Source of the DNA: Aphrophora alni
Taxonomy: Eukaryota; Arthropoda; Insecta; Hemiptera; Aphrophoridae
Assembly: GCA_963513935.1 (NCBI GenBank)
Contig: OY740768.1
Coordinates: 48,506,089 to 48,570,088, forward strand
Length of the DNA stretch: 64,000 nucleotides
Direction: 5' to 3'
Positions 1 through 12,299 of this stretch are shown here, piece after piece. Both the position numbers and the translations under genes were made by a program. Within the stretch, counting starts at the first letter, position 1. Every line of letters begins with the position of its first letter. Below the pieces are notes generated by a model. The model had not been told where the DNA came from. It saw only the letters and a program-made list of their open reading frames with translations, and did no database searches.

Positions 1-2413
1 TTAATCTTTGCTTTAATAAAATTGAGGAAATATAGTTATCCATGAAAAGCATTCGCAAGAGTTTCTACTTATGTAAAGATACTCATTTGTTTAAGATGTT
101 TGTTATATTAATAATAATTCTAGTATTTAAAATTATTTCATAAAGTGTAGTACAATTAATTTCTAGTAGTATTCAAGATGACCATTTTACACAAATTATT
201 TAATCTAAAATCTGAAAAAACTCCGTAATCCCAAGTTAACTGCATCCCGCTTGCATTCAGTTTGAGAATGAATTTACATTCTTTTGAGTTTGTTGAGAAT
301 TATTAAGTATTTCTTCATATGAAAGAATATAATTCTCACAATCAAATCATACAGTCAATAAATGTGGTTCATCGAAAGATGTTAAAATATACTTAAATAT
401 GCTTTAAATAACTTTTTCTAGGATTAAATTTATTAATATGAAATCTTGTTCATTTAAAAACATATTTATTCTTGATTTTTCTAAGTCAATAATACATAGC
501 ACATGAATGATGCATGGTTATTCGCGTGTCTGCTTTTTTAATGCGATCATTTTTTTTCTTTTCTTTAGGTCATTACACGTGGAGGCGCAACGTTCCATTC
601 ATATTAACGATGTGGTTACTATTTTTTGTCCTTTTAATAAATGAGTGAAAACATTTTCTCGTCTATACCGAAAGTAAAAGTCAAATTTCGGAAATGACAT
701 GTAAATGAATTTCAACATTTTCATCCATGTTTCATTGACACGGCACTCAAACTATCATCATTCGTATAAATAAGTCCAATTACATTTGTAAAAATTTATT
801 TCATAATAAATTAATTATATTTTATTTTTGCTTAGAATACACATTTAAATATACAAATTGTGATTTAATATCTACTAAGATTACCTAAAGCAACCATATT
901 AGGTGACAATTTACACGGAGAAATAGATGAGATTCAAAACCCAGGTCTTAGAGTTTTACATTGAGCCCGAGGCAAGTGAAGTTACGTCATTACGTTTATT
1001 AGATTCGTCTTATTGCTGCACTATTTTTACAATCTATGTCGTTCACTGGAAATGCAAACATTTCCTGTGAAGATATAATTTACATTGCTCCAATCTTACA
1101 ATAATTTGGAACTAAATTATTTCTTATCGGCTACGATTTATATATATTTATTATTCACTGTATATTTGTTTCAATATATTAGAATTTGTTTGCCTCTTCT
1201 TTATTTATTTTACTATATTTTTAATTGGGGTGAAGTTAATGACAACCCAAGTGATCCAACTGATTTCTCTAAAACTTATAATTTGATCATTTTATGGAAT
1301 TATCGAAAACGAAAGTTGTTATTTTATAACTCAAGTAAATAACCATATCTATCACACTAAAATAAGAATATAAATTGTTTGATTTCTTAAACACAAACTC
1401 TTCTCAAAGTTACACTCCCGAGATATGAGGAATTTCTCTAAACATTGACATTGAGGAGTAGCTTAAATAAGAGTAGTTGCCAGTATGAGTTTTAGAATTC
1501 TCTATACGAGTACCGTCAATTCCAATAAAAGTGTAGAAGGTTGATAAAAACATATTATATATTATACTACTAGGAACTGAAAATTAATTGATTTATTTAC
1601 ATTTTTTAAACCAAATGGTACATGTGTGTATCTATTACGTAGTTTTGTATCTGTATTTACGATTAAAAATCTTTCTAAACAATAATGCTGTGTTTATTTA
1701 AAATTGCGATCTCAGATATTGACTATCTCAAATGTACTAACAACTACAAAACATAAACAATTTGCATTCCTTACACAGTAGAAAATATAAGGAAAATGTT
1801 AGATAATGTTATAATTTTATGTTACATTAATTTAAAGACATATTTATTCTTCATTCCACTTTTAATTACAAATAATGGTTATCTAAAGTGTAATAACTGA
1901 AGCAGATTGAATAACTACTTTATATAAATTAGTACAGTATTTTGAAAGTCCTTCTCTGTTAACATGTAACGAACCTTGTATAATCAATCACCAGGTAGTA
2001 GCACTTATTTGGAATTATCTCAATACTTTATGGAGCCTCTATCTGTGATTAACATTTTGTTCAAACAGAATTAAATTTGTATAATTTATATGCGTTCTTT
2101 CTATCTCCTTAATTATATCCGTAATATATATACCCTCCTTAAAGGAAATGATAAGTTATTAATAGGCAATTCCTTGATTATAAACCAGACTTATTATAAA
2201 TTATTAGACTTATTAGACTGGTTATTATAAAAGCAGCAGAGTTCTTGATATATTGCCCTACCGTATATATAATTTATATTTCAATCACTAATTTACATGC
2301 TGATAAAAGTTTTTTTTTTTTTAATAAAAATTTCAGCCAATACTATGTGGAGACATAGAACCTGGTCTGTGCTTTGTTTGCTAATCAAGTATATAATTAT
2401 TATTATCAAATTG

Positions 2414-2416
<3 letters not shown>
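1..2416. other. AT-rich intergenic DNA
   Basis: No convincing gene is seen. Short open frames such as the one at 1085-1342 encode low-complexity Tyr/Ile/Leu-rich peptides, as expected from AT-rich non-coding DNA. A splice-acceptor-like pyrimidine run ending in AG near 540-568 precedes a slightly more GC-rich stretch (568-600), but no coding frame of useful length follows. Confidence 0.6.

Positions 2417-2468
<52 letters not shown>
2417..2468. repeat. (TA)n microsatellite
   Basis: Uninterrupted TA dinucleotide run of 52 bp. Similar runs occur throughout the window. Confidence 0.97.
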
Positions 2469-2473
<5 letters not shown>

Positions 2474-3300
2474 GTCTATATTTTATACATATTAAATATA
2501 TATTTTGTATATCTAAATTTGATAAGGTTCCTTGAATTTATCTGCAAAAGGAAACAAATGTTAAATATAAAGGTTATGGAGTAGGTATGTTAGAAATCAA
2601 AAAATGTGCAAAAGATAAAGTATAAATGGTACAGAAAAAACCATATATTCAACAATTTAAAAAAAAATTCCATGAAATAGAAAAGTTTTGTAACGTGCTT
2701 CTGAATAAATTTTGATAAAAACAAAAACCAATTTATGATATTTTCATTAGAGTTGATTTTGGTACTTTCCATTGTTCCATCTACTTAAAAATGGCATTAG
2801 GCTTATGATTATTTACTTACATTATAACATTTGTGGGACACATAAAATCTAAAAGAATAAAAGCTGAAACTCGGTAATTATAAACATAAGGCAGGAATCA
2901 AATAGCTAAAGAAAATAATTTTTATACGTTTAAATCAGCACAAAATAAAACTATAAATACTACTTATAATTACAATATATATTATCTAGTTTTTTTATTA
3001 TTTCACAATCAGTTACATTAATGGTAATCTTTAATTGATATTAACACCTCCTAGACATAATGACATTGTAACACTTCTTACAGCAATGAGAAAATCGCCT
3101 CAACAACAATTTCAAGCGCCTTTAAATTAAATTTTTAACGAGTTGGTAAATGAAAGAAAGACCAATTATAAAAAATAATTTAGATACTTAAGAAACGGGG
3201 TTTCCGTAAGAAATTTTAAAGATATTCATGTTGTTAAATTTTGGCAATTAAAAAAATATATATATTAACGTATTTTATCTTCTTCATCTTCATGGTGCGT
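2469..3300. other. Intergenic DNA
   Basis: AT-rich sequence with no recognisable coding, RNA or repeat feature. It leads into the more GC-rich retrotransposon fragment downstream. Confidence 0.6.
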
Positions 3301-3310
3301 GCATCCAGTC

Positions 3311-4083
3311 TCAGGTAATGCCCACCGCACGGTGTCTCTCATACACATAGCTAGCCAGTCTCCAGTAGGTGGGATAAGGCAGAATAATTCGTCCAAGAGT
3401 GCAATTAGGTTGGTGTCTTCTCCTCAGCTCATCTCTGACATCCCATCTGATGATACAATCAAGGAGGATGTGTTGTAGGGTTTCTTCTTCTATCTGACAT
3501 ACAAGACACAGGGGCGACTCAGCAAGATGGAAACGAAAAAGATAGGACTGTGTTAAAATATGTCCTGTTCTAGCTCTTGAAGCGAATGTTGACACGGACC
3601 TGGGCAAGTTCTTGTAGGTGACAGTGTTGTTTGGTTCTTTGAGGAGTCCGTAAAGATGGCGACCCGTCAGTTCATCCCTCCACTACTCCACCCACCTGTG
3701 TCTCAGGATTCTGTGAGATGCAGCCATGCAGCCTGCAAGAGGTAGTTCTTTAGATGGTATAGGATAAATATTGGTGGCTGCCTTCGCTATTTCATCAGCT
3801 TTCTCATTTCCATGAAGTCCGCAATGACTCGGTAACCATTGAAATAAAATCTCCTTGTCCGTGGACAGGTTCAGGAGTTCTAAAATCTCTTGGACTCTGT
3901 GGTAGTAACTTGAGGGCCTATATTGTTGGAGGAGTTGTAATGTGCTTTTTGAGTCGCTGAGTATGCATATCTTTTTACTTTTTACAGTTATGCAATGAGC
4001 AACCGCCGCGTTGATGGCCAGTAGTTCAGTGTCGGTACTGGAGCTTGAATTCGCTGGAACAAAGAAGGCTTCTTATTCGGAAA
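3311..4083 (-). pseudogene. Non-LTR retrotransposon fragment: RNase H domain and C-terminal zinc-knuckle
   Basis: The minus strand from about 4083 to 3311 reads as one frame broken by a single TAG at 3683-3685. The first part is a type I RNase H domain: an ELLAIN segment (catalytic Glu), SDSKSTL (Asp), LPSHCGLHGNEKADEIAK (the conserved His and last Asp), followed by HRILRHRW. After the stop the frame continues through SFASRARTGH-like sequence to a C-x2-C-x8-H-x4-C knuckle (CLVC...H...C) and ends in a normal stop. This order is typical of the C-terminal end of pol in RNase H-bearing non-LTR elements (I/R1/LOA-like groups). The reverse transcriptase, the endonuclease and the first catalytic Asp of RNase H are missing, so this is a 5'-truncated dead copy. 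The region is clearly more GC-rich than its surroundings, which suggests fairly recent insertion. The exact clade cannot be set by eye. Confidence 0.85.
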
Positions 4084-4226
4084 AACAATCAAACACATAC
4101 TCTCCCATATTAACGTATTTTAAAATGCTCTTAAATATTGTAAAGAAGCCATTTAAAGTGTTGCATAGGATTAACAGCTAAGGAGAAAACAATAGTGTTC
4201 ACAACTAAATTATGACGATAAAATAA

Positions 4227-4441
<215 letters not shown>

Positions 4442-4698
4442 ACCAAATGCAATAGAACTTACATATGGATAAAGTAAAATGATTCAAATTTTTGTTAAAA
4501 TTATATGAAAGAAATGATGGATAAAAAAATATATACAAGTATACATATAATATAGTCATCAAGAGAAGTTTATGTAGGTTTACGATTGTTCAACTCCCAC
4601 TAGAAGTGTTTCTAGTGACATTATTAAAGAATCACAAGAGAATCCCCGCTTTCGATGATGGAATATAATGATTGTTTCTATTATCAGAAAAAAAAATT

Positions 4699-4702
<4 letters not shown>

Positions 4703-4750
<48 letters not shown>
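4703..4750. repeat. (TA)n microsatellite
   Basis: AT dinucleotide run of 48 bp. Confidence 0.97.
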
Positions 4751-4752
<2 letters not shown>

Positions 4753-6500
4753 ACCACTGTCTACCGAGGGTTAAAAGTATAACAAACAAATTGCAGGAAA
4801 CACGTTTAGTATCTTTATTTGTAACAAATGAAATTGCAATAGTTATTAATTAAAATTTAACTAAAGCATGGAGGACATCTTAGAAGGTCCAATTTTGATT
4901 ATTTACAATAATTTTCAATCTGCCATTTTTAATAAGATAATGCCGGTCAATTTAATTTGCTTAGAGACATTAATTTACATAGTTTTAATCAGTATATTAA
5001 TCTGATTTCTGAATAAAAACAATTTTTGTGATTTAGTTATGACATTTAGCGAGTTCCGTCCATTAAGTTAAGCTCTCCTTTCATTGCCAACAGCAATACC
5101 TTTTAGCAAGTATCAATATATAATAATGTCGGTTACATTGTATCTGAAAAATTAGTGCACATGGGCTGAATGAAAAAAAGAAATTATTGCTGTCATGCAG
5201 TGAATGTACCAACTAATATCCCAATATACATCCCATCACGATGATATCCCTAATACACCTGTTTTAATATCACTTTTGTTAATCTCATGATTTATTGGGA
5301 AATTGTAATTATGAACATATGTCGGATAAAGTAAAATAGAGATGTAGGAGCCATACCTCGTGGTATCAGTGAGACGCAGGTTGAGGGGGGGAGGGCGTCT
5401 TATAAACCCTACCCACGTCTGTTTCGTGTAATTACTGTAACGTCACGTACAAATCAGCCACAACAAACAAACTTTCTGAGGTGCTTGGATCAATCCTCTA
5501 AATACTTAAAGTTTGTATATATCTTCTATCTTTAAAGCTTGCAATTGCATTTAACTGCTTTACTTACCTACTTTTATTACTTTCGTCAAATTAAATTTGT
5601 TGTAATGAATTGATAATATGTGTGGAAGTAGTAAACAATTTTATTTAGACATTTATGCAAATATATTGTTAATTTATCGTTTTATACAATGTCTTGAAAA
5701 GTTTTGTGATCGGTCCAATTTAAAGAAGTAAAGTTTTTTGTCGAAATATCATTTTGTGGACCCGTAACGCAAAAACATTTATATTTGGTATATATTCAAT
5801 CTGTACAATTTGATAAGTAATATTTGTATATTTATTTAAATTTATTTCTATAGTTTTTGTTTTTTTAAAAGCCCTAAATGTAAATCAATCTTTTATAAAA
5901 TCTATTAATTAAATGTCAACTGCCTGTAAAAAAAGTACCAAAATTCGTCTTTAAGAACCGAAGTGAACATTGTGGAAATACTATACTTAATAATTTCTAC
6001 TGATAATACTAATAAAAAAGTGTTCAAATGTACCGGGGATGATATATTTTGGAAGATTTAATTTATATAAACTGTCATTAAAATTTCAATAAAATTATTG
6101 TGAAATTAGAAAGTAACAGTAAGGTGTTGGATCAATTTCTTTCTTTTTTAAAAAATCAAAGTAAGTTACTTTTTCAATCTGTTTTGCAAATTGGTTAGGT
6201 TGATAAATGTTTGAATTTTACTAAAATTATATCGAAATCTGTAGGGCAGTTTGTGAAATAATTTGATGCATGTGTATTTGTATATCTTTTAATAAATAAC
6301 TGTGAAACCGATCTTGTAAGTTATATAAGATGGCGATGATATTTTTTGTTTTTTCTATAGGTGTGCGAGTAATCACAATTATTATGAAGCTGTAAATTAG
6401 TTTTATTTTTCTTTACACCTACAAAATGAAATAAATATTTAAGATTAAGTCTTAATTAATAATTCTATATTGTGGAAACTCATATCATTCAAATCTGCAG
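4751..6500. other. Intergenic DNA with one GC-richer patch
   Basis: No gene is recognised. A GC-richer patch at about 5345-5470 holds a run of G, an inverted ACGT-rich section and the only CpG cluster in several kb. It could be a decayed mobile-element end or a regulatory region, but no motif settles this. Confidence 0.5.
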
Positions 6501-6526
6501 TTTTCAATATGATACACCTTAATGTA

Positions 6527-6618
6527 GGGCCAGGAATTCTAGCTATACAGGACCAGGTGGAAGAACATGGGGACCGACATTCATGTCAGGATGTGCTGGA
6601 GTGGCGATCGTTTCTTAG
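6527..6618 (+). pseudogene. Possible 3' end of a retrotransposon pol
   Basis: A short GC-richer stretch reads on the plus strand as a polar peptide with the segments LAIQDQVEEHG and DVLEWRSFLRNIVK followed by a stop. A terminal DxxxWRxxxRNIV pattern is common at the C-terminal end of RTE-like non-LTR retrotransposon polyproteins, which is the basis for this weak call. No domain upstream supports it, so a decayed host exon is also possible. Confidence 0.3.
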
Positions 6619-6624
6619 GAACAT

Positions 6625-7117
6625 TGTCAAGTAAACAACGCAGTTTTGTCAAGAATGATTGATTTAATTAATCACTAACTTTATATTTGCTTCCTGAATA
6701 ACGATCAACCACAATCTCCTCCATTAATTAGTATTTATTAAACCTAAAAAAAAAAAAAATTTAAAAAAAACCTAACTGTATTAAAATACATTAAGAAGAG
6801 GATTTCTAATAATGATGTCAAAGCTCGCTGATAGGGACCAAAGCGTACCGGACCAAGAGAGGAACCTGACTCAGTCTTCCTGCAGCGTTTCTCCCTCCCT
6901 CACTTGCTCACGTGATTCAAACTACAAGCTGGGCTTGGATTTTGGAAAGGGTGCATTATTCAGTAATTGCTTATTATATTAAACCATTTTAATATAATGT
7001 TTTGTTTTAAAATTCTCGCAATGCTACGTCAATTTCTATTTAAAAAATTCTCAATTATGTACCAGAAGATATATAGTGATTGAAACTGATTATTGATTGA
7101 AACATCATTTCCTAACA

Positions 7118-7160
<43 letters not shown>

Positions 7161-8509
7161 AGAGAGAGAGTGCGAGAGGTAGAGAGAGAGAGCGAGAAAA
7201 AGAGGGGGAAGCGCACCTGCATTCGGATAAAAGATGTTATTTCGATCAGTACATATTTGATTTATGTTGTCTTATATCTCGATATATTCCACAATATACA
7301 GGATACAACGGGTATGTAGCAAGAAATATGCCATTGAATCTAAAAATAATATCATGTATCATTTGAAGTATGAGCCAAAATGAACTAAATTATATTCAGA
7401 GCTTGATAATTTGTGCCGGAATGTGAATCATATCACATGTATTGATGTGTTATATTAGTAAGTAATAATATAATTAACAAGATAACTAAATAATTAAAAT
7501 AAGTTGAATTGCTTTGTAAATATAGATCAATTAATTTATAAATATTTTCGAATAAATTACAATGGATAGGTAGAATATGCTTTGTTTTTTGTTTATTAAA
7601 CAATTATCTAAGGCATTAATAATTTTGAAGTCACGATTATTAAATAAATCCTCAATATAAACAAATTAACCACAACATTAGAAATGTGAAAGTTTGAAAT
7701 ATTTTTTGTAAATTAAAATAATCTATGTATGATATTTAAAGATTTTCAGTGATAGCATAGCAAATCTTGTAGGAATTGGAAGCGGATTTCCACATTTTTA
7801 CAAACAAATTATATATTTTATATTCTCCAAAAATAAAAAAACAATTATCCCTTTTTCATCACACTTTCATGTAACGAAATAAATATGGATTCAATCATAA
7901 TGCAAACAGTTGTGTTAATTTTTATTAATTTTTAATTTTTGTTCACTGACTTAAGTTTTGAATTACATAAACTGAATGCTTTAAAAAACAAAATAAATGG
8001 AAATCATAAGATATATTATTGCAAAGGAAACGTAAGATATTTTAAAAAATTAATAAAATTTGGTGAGCACAAGGAACTCCAAAACAAGTAAATTAAATAG
8101 AGTTTAATTAAACAGTATGGAAAAGGCCGGATTAATTTTTAACTAGTTGTAAAAAAAGACAAACATATTCGTATATATTTTTGCTATTATATGGAACTAA
8201 TATTTATAACCATTATTCAACCCAACTTTCATTAGAACAAACAGCAAGCATAGAAGGGGGGTTATGTTGTGTGTACCCACGTTCGGAATTAATATAGAAC
8301 CCTATATTTTTAAATTCAAACGTTTTAAGTGCAGTAAAAGCAGTATTAGGTTTATGTACATTATACGAATACAACATTCGTTGTCACCAATTTCGTAAGA
8401 GTTAATTTTTCAATTATTTGTTTTCGAAACAACTTTTTATAGTTTGACTCTTGTGATTACTTTGCTTCATATTTGTATTACGACGGTATATTTCTCCCTA
8501 TTTGTCTGT
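6625..8509. other. Intergenic DNA with a GC-rich patch and a TA/GA microsatellite
   Basis: A GC-richer patch at 6815-6955 has no recognisable frame. At 7121-7158 there is a (TA)n run followed directly by a GA-rich tract to about 7210. The rest is plain AT-rich sequence up to the outer edge of the left inverted-repeat arm. Confidence 0.55.
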
Positions 8510-8526
8510 TTAGAGTTTTCGAGGGC

Positions 8527-8532
8527 TTTATT
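8527..8532 (-). other. Candidate polyadenylation signal AATAAA (left gene copy)
   Basis: Minus-strand AATAAA about 480 nt past the stop codon of the left gene. It is conserved at 63121-63126 in the right copy. Similarity between the arms ends about 17 nt beyond it. No other canonical AATAAA was seen closer to the stop in this copy. Confidence 0.45.
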
Positions 8533-8550
8533 TTATATTTTCTTCCATTT

Positions 8551-8793
8551 TTATAAAGCGACAAGTTTTTGATTTTGAACGACATATTTAAAAAGAAGAA
8601 GAGAGCGTAAATAGCTATTGAATACACTGACATCGTCAAGATCAGAAAAGAAAAAGAGTTGGTCAATGGTGACCTGATAGGAATGATGAAAGAAAGGAAT
8701 TTCAGTTAAGACCAAATGAAGATAGGCGTAGATCCAACTACGTCCCTCGGAATTATCAAGTGGTTTCAATAAATCACCAAGGATAAAACCCAT
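8551..8793 (-). CDS. Unrecognised 80-residue reading frame in the 3' flank of the left gene
   Basis: The frame begins MGFILGDLLKPLDNSEG and runs 80 residues, on the same strand as the H1/protamine-like gene and between its stop and the candidate polyadenylation signal. I recognise no domain. The right-arm counterpart starts at 62871 with the same first ~42 residues, apart from a few substitutions. An 11-nt deletion then shifts the frame, so that copy ends after 48 residues. The break argues against a required protein. The simplest reading is that both stretches are 3' untranslated sequence; a separate small gene or an alternative exon is less likely. Confidence 0.2.
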   Translation of the reverse strand: MGFILGDLLKPLDNSEGRSWIYAYLHLVLTEIPFFHHSYQVTIDQLFFFSDLDDVSVFNSYLRSLLLFKYVVQNQKLVAL

Positions 8794-9012
8794 TGAGATT
8801 TATCAGTCAAAAATATACAAGTCCAAAAAGGTAATGTAGAGTTTTAACCAGCATAAAAAAAACATAAAATTAAAATAAAACAAAACTTATTATGTTTAAA
8901 AAAATAATATATTATTTCACATTACAGAACCAGATTTTTTCGATTTACAAAATAGAGTAATCAACAACGAAATACATTTGCCTTCTGTCATAAAATGAGA
9001 TGTTTTGATACT

Positions 9013-9669
9013 TCAACATCTTACCTTACACCTACGCCTTCTGGGTCTGAAACAGAACAAATTTAAATTACAGAATGTAAATAAACGTGTTAATTAACAG
9101 TAACTTAAAAAATTATTAATGTTCACGAAAAAATTGTTAATTCAAAATCTGTTGAAAATGTAAAATTACATATTTCAGGTATGATACTAAGCAAACAGAA
9201 CTCGCTTACGATTAAGAACGTTAACACACCTGCTACACGATCTCCTTTTCCTTCGACAAGATCTCCTTCTTTTCCTTCGACAAGATCTCCTTCTATAACG
9301 TCTGGTTATACATCTCGGTTTCCTACGACATGATTTTCTTCGCCTCCTACATCTCGGTCTCCTCTTCCTAGGACAACATTTATCATCAATTATATCAACT
9401 TCGTCGTTCATACGATCTAACGTTTCCATATCTTTCTTTGTTATTTCCTCAACGTTCAGTCGATACTTTCCATCTTCAGCTTCATTTAAGAGACCTTTGT
9501 TCAATGCAACTTTAATGGCCTTACTTATCTTTTCGGGATTTACAAGTTCCTTGTTTTCGAATAAGGCTGAGACGTAAGACTCTATTCCGTGAGGATTTGA
9601 TCCTCCTGGTTCCTTCAACGCCTTCACAGCTGCGCACACAGCTGTCACAAATTGATCTGACGCTACCAT
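9013..9669 (-). CDS. H1-domain protamine-like sperm nuclear protein, left copy (two exons)
   Basis: Exon 1 is 9669-9230, the intron 9229-9047 (183 nt, GT...CAG with a pyrimidine-rich acceptor) and exon 2 is 9046-9013; the product is 157 residues. Residues about 5-71 form a linker-histone winged helix: helix 1 FVTAVCAAVKALKE, helix 2 NPHGIESYVSALFE, helix 3 ISKAIKVALNKGLL, then a wing ending GKYRLN. An acidic linker (about 73-96) leads to an Arg/Cys tail: CCPRKRRPRC, then RSCRRKRR-type units. Exon 2 adds PRRRRCKVRC. There are 11 cysteines. Linker-histone domains bind nucleosomal or linker DNA; Arg/Cys tails of protamines neutralise DNA and cross-link by disulfides or zinc. Role in sperm chromatin is inferred. 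The start at 9669 is chosen over an upstream in-frame ATG (9720) because the right copy has only this start. An unspliced reading runs to 9187 with a spurious hydrophobic end. Confidence 0.85.
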
Positions 9670-9745
9670 TTTAAAAAAAATTATACAGATTAAATTTTGT
9701 TTAACAATAAATTTCAACAAGATTTAAAAGACATGTTTACAGTAC

Positions 9746-9763
9746 GACTGACAATTTGCAAAT
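9746..9763 (-). promoter_or_regulatory. Candidate core promoter of the left gene: initiator and ATTTGCAAAT palindrome
   Basis: On the minus strand TCAGTC (9751-9746) matches the arthropod initiator consensus and would start the transcript at 9749, giving an 80-nt leader. Immediately upstream lies the 10-bp palindrome ATTTGCAAAT (9763-9754), an octamer-like element of the kind bound by POU or C/EBP-type factors. Both motifs and their 5-nt spacing are identical in the right copy. No TATA box sits at the usual distance. The call is from motif and conservation only. Confidence 0.5.
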
Positions 9764-9996
9764 GAATGGTTACCATGGTTTTTATTAACAATTAGTTTGG
9801 AGATAGACAACAATTACCAGTTTATATTATAGTTAATTTATTTTAAAACTGTTAGTGAGACTATATATTATATTTTCTATCAAAATTTCAATAAATGACA
9901 TTCATGAACCATTCGAACAATATTTCCTCAATTCAAAATTGTATTTTTTTAATTTTGTTTAATAATTAACATCTCAAATAAATGTCATATATACAG

Positions 9997-9998
<2 letters not shown>

Positions 9999-10044
<46 letters not shown>
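9999..10044. repeat. (TA)n microsatellite at a block junction
   Basis: 46-bp TA run. It lies exactly where the left-arm gene block ends and the next conserved block (10040-10290) begins. The right arm has a TA run at 58142-58182 beside its 3.7-kb private section. Confidence 0.95.
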
Positions 10045-10047
<3 letters not shown>

Positions 10048-10289
10048 AGGTAATTGTCTAGAACACCTACTGGCTTACACCAGTTTATAATGAATTATTA
10101 CTGGAAGTATTAGAACTTGTAAATATGATATTATACCTGAAACAAATGTATCAACACAATTTGTTTTTAATTCACAAGGTGTAATACATATAGCGATAAT
10201 AAAGAGCTGGTGCAAGCCATGTGAAGTTCTAGACAACTACCAGAATATTATGATTTTCGTTTTCTACTGATAACTCTGTTATACCTCAG

Positions 10290-11252
10290 TCTACAGAACA
10301 AATAATTATACAATGAAAAAATTAATTTAATTGTATTTGTTAGTAAAATGTGAAAAAAGTTCAGTTTTAAATTTATTGTTGAAACTTTAGTTATAAATAG
10401 AGTGATATAATAATTAATTGCACACAACCATATTAAGAGTGATATTATTATATATCTTTATTTCCTTTGTTGGACAAAAGTATTGTACATTTTAAAATAT
10501 TAGTTCATTAGCTTTGTATCACAAAGGTTGGATTAATCGTCGAAACCGACCCAAATCTACTTTATTATGTTTTAAAAAAAATTGTTCAGCATACTTTATA
10601 CTAGCATACAATATGTTTCTTATTGCACTAGGATTTTATAAAGTATTGTTCCATAATATTTTATTTTATTTGTGTTAATATATATATATATATATTTTTT
10701 TAACTGTTAGAGTTTATTTAGTTAATATTTATGGATCTTGAAACTGAAAGAGAAATTTTTAAAAATAGTTTAAATGCCTGAAAGTCAATAAATTTGTTTT
10801 GATATCTTGTAATCTTGTAAATATAAGTAACTGTTTTAGTTGTGTAAATAATTATTTGTGGCCGTATACACGAGATAAACAAATTTGCTAAACAAATTAA
10901 TGCTATGATCATATTTTTAGATACAATATTAGTTGAGAAAAAAAATTTTCACGAATTAATTTAACTGGCATTACTTTACAAAACAATTACTAATTAGTTA
11001 TTACAGGATTATAAATTCAAAAATTACGTTTATTAATCAATTTCTATTTATTATATTTTTTAAAATAAGTTTGCATTTTGTTTAACTTTTAGAACATATA
11101 TATAATAACATCCCATCCCTAAATATAATAAACAGTCTAAAAATATAGACTAATCTATCCTACGTACATATCCCGATTTATAACGAACCAAAACTTAACG
11201 CTAGCAAAAATGGTATTGCGATATTATATTATCATATATAAATATATATGTG

Positions 11253-11304
<52 letters not shown>

Positions 11305-12159
11305 GGCTGTTTAAGAAAGTGTTGTGTTATATTTTAGAATTGAATATTTTATATTTAAAATGGCACACTTACGCCGTAAGGTAACCAATATATGGCATGA
11401 TGATACATTAACTTTTGCTAGTTTTAGTAGCATACAAAGTGGATTTTGGAACTTTATGAACATCATATGCAAGCAAGAAATTAATCTCAAACTACCTTCA
11501 ATGGCATAGGCCAGAATATGACAGCTTGGGTAAACCGCTGTGTACCCACATTGACCTTTACAAAGGTCAAAGTTTGCAACCGACTTACGTTTAGTTCGTA
11601 ACATCTGTTACAATAAATTCTATTATCACAGTTTGGAGAAGCTAATAAATATGTCAATATAGGCTCACCATAGGACGTAGGCTATATTGCCATAATTAGT
11701 AATGACTGCGGAGAAACAAAATCAAAAGTATACAAACATTGCTAACCAAAACTTCATTTTACATCATTGGTTAGAAATAGATTCTGTACAAAAAAAATGG
11801 ATTCTTGCAAAATATACAACAATCCTTGAGGAACAAACTACTCGTACAATAACTGAAGGTATACGTGTAAATCAAGAAAAAATGAGTAAATAGCAATTTA
11901 TAAAATTATTATACCTATAAATAATGATTGCGTGCATGTTTTTTTTTTTTTTTTTTCTTTTTTTTAGAAAACATGTTGTAAACAAACAATGTACAAACGT
12001 CACACACAAACTGTCTCTCGTTCACAAACAAAAACACAATAACCACATACGCTGAATATTCCACAATAGTAGTGACTGAAGAGTCACAGTCCAGTGTCAG
12101 TAGAGTTTGTGTGCATGTACTGTTTGTGTGTCGTGTTGTATTTGTTTGGAATGAAAAAA

Positions 12160-12160
<1 letters not shown>
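10290..12160. other. Left-arm private sequence, no gene seen
   Basis: AT-rich DNA without a partner in the right arm. It contains a small (TA)n near 10678-10694 and a longer one at 11259-11302. A slightly GC-richer stretch (11350-11700) has open frames on both strands but no recognisable protein. A T-run at 11939-11966 is present. Confidence 0.5.

Positions 12161-12161
<1 letters not shown>

Positions 12162-12211
<50 letters not shown>
12162..12211. repeat. (GT)n microsatellite
   Basis: 25 uninterrupted GT units. Confidence 0.97.
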
Positions 12212-12214
<3 letters not shown>

Positions 12215-12299
12215 GCAACGGTTTAATTGAACCGTTCGCAAGGATCAATTTTGGAAAATAACCAAAATCCAAAATTTCAATCAAATCCAACAAAAACTG

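Noticed and set aside
5340..5470. Possible CpG promoter or exon
   Set aside because: No frame, splice site pair or core-promoter motif set could be supported.
9670..9720. N-terminal extension of 17 residues on the left gene
   Set aside because: The right copy has no such extension and both share the ATG at the start of the conserved MVAS sequence; the extension lies in the predicted leader.
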